Below, in pieces: positions 63,160 through 64,000 of a stretch of DNA of 64,000 nucleotides. Position numbers and translations under genes: made by a program. Below the pieces are notes generated by a model. That model had not been told where the DNA came from. It saw only the letters and a program-made list of their open reading frames with translations, and made no database searches. This DNA is from Humulus lupulus (lineage: Eukaryota; Streptophyta; Magnoliopsida; Rosales; Cannabaceae), in assembly GCF_963169125.1 (NCBI RefSeq), contig NC_084802.1, forward strand, positions 16,554,896-16,618,895. Direction: 5' to 3'. Numbering within the stretch: position 1 is the stretch's first letter; every line of letters begins with the position of its first letter.

Positions 63160-64000
63160 ATCTAAAATGTAATTTCCTCTAGTTTTTTAAAATTGGTATA
63201 TTTATAAAAACAAAATTATACGTTACTTTTGTAAATATATTTAGAAAAAAGTTGTGTGCCAATGTAACTTTCTTATTTAAATGGATTAATTACATAAAAC
63301 ACTGTATGTTTAAAAAAAGTTTGAAATATACAGTGAATACAAATAATTACAAATATACGGTGCTTTCAAAAAAATACACGGAGATTAGTAAAAGGAAATA
63401 AAACAAGAATACAATTCATTAATGTATCAATTTGGTCTCTAATAGGTAATGAATAACTTTTTTTATGTCAGAAGTATGATGAAATTTTATTTTGTCGTTT
63501 ACTCATAAAAAAAGAAACATCATTAATTGATGTAATTTAATTATGTTGATGTGATATAATAATATTCAATCATTTTCTTTTCAATTTTTGTATTTTTATT
63601 TTATTTAAAATGAATGTATTATTAATGTTAAATAAATATTTATGCTTGCATAAATTATAATATTTTTAATAAATATAATCTATTTCTATACTAGTAGTTA
63701 CATATTTTTTCTAATATTTGTTACTTATATTATGTAATCTAACATTTTTGTATATATTAGTTACAAAATAAAATAGTATCTTTTAATAAGAAACTTAGTT
63801 TTATAAATTTTTTTACAAACATGTACTAAATTCACAAGTTAATTTTATAAATTTTTGTAACAATCATGTTAAATAAATTTTATAAATATTTATGTAAATG
63901 TTAGTTACAAAAATAAACTTTTTGGTTGTGAAATTAGTTTTATAAATTGTTGTTACAAAATGAAAAACTTGTTTAAAAAAATATTGTATTTCACCACTAT
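63160..64000. other. AT-rich DNA to window end
   Basis: Very AT-rich with frequent TTAGTTACAAAAA and TTTATAAATTTTT words. No gene or element end recognised. Confidence 0.5.

Overview
This window is repeat-rich plant (angiosperm) nuclear DNA. I find no convincing host gene. The evidence is dense nesting of plant LTR-retrotransposon lineages (Ty1/copia Ale-like, Ty3/gypsy Tat-like and Tekay/Del-like chromovirus), an endogenous pararetrovirus, MITE-sized DNA elements and AT-rich repeats. The species cannot be named from the sequence.

Layout. 1-1241: 5' end of a minus-strand copia element. 1242-3746: AT-rich spacer with a 0.9 kb fold-back element. 3747-11588: plus-strand copia element of the same family with gag but no pol. 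Its 5' LTR holds a 1.8 kb solo LTR (4688-8908), which itself holds a 2.4 kb chromovirus solo LTR (6349-8749, TSD ATCCA). 11589-17344: truncated minus-strand Tat element (Tat1). 17345-18512: chromovirus 5' fragment. 18513-30405: minus-strand Tat element (Tat2), 3' LTR almost lost. 30406-31370 and 42962-43646: one chromovirus LTR split by a complete minus-strand Tat element (Tat3, 31371-42956, 750-bp LTRs, TSD GATTT). 43647-64000: very AT-rich DNA with three direct copies of a ~1.83 kb unit. The first copy is split by a decayed endogenous pararetrovirus (45618-55409), which is itself split by a young Ale-type copia element (45774-50695, TSD CCCCG).

How the genes work together. Each Tat element carries gag-pol on one strand and, on the opposite strand, an intron-containing extra gene (aORF) with its own promoter that converges on the 3' end of pol. 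In Tat2 this gene is intact (773 or 883 aa depending on a splice choice), while its gag-pol is interrupted. In the gap between the two convergent genes all three Tat elements carry tandem copies of a short hairpin whose stems differ between elements but still pair. Most stop codons inside the Tat genes look like C-to-T decay (CAG to TAG, CGA to TGA), as expected for methylated, silenced repeats.

The best leads are the convergent aORF/hairpin arrangement, the gag-only copia element, the pararetrovirus with an in-frame RNase H duplication, and the 1.83 kb repeats carrying perfect GTAACTAGTTAC palindromes. All functional statements are inferred by reading; no alignment or database search was run.
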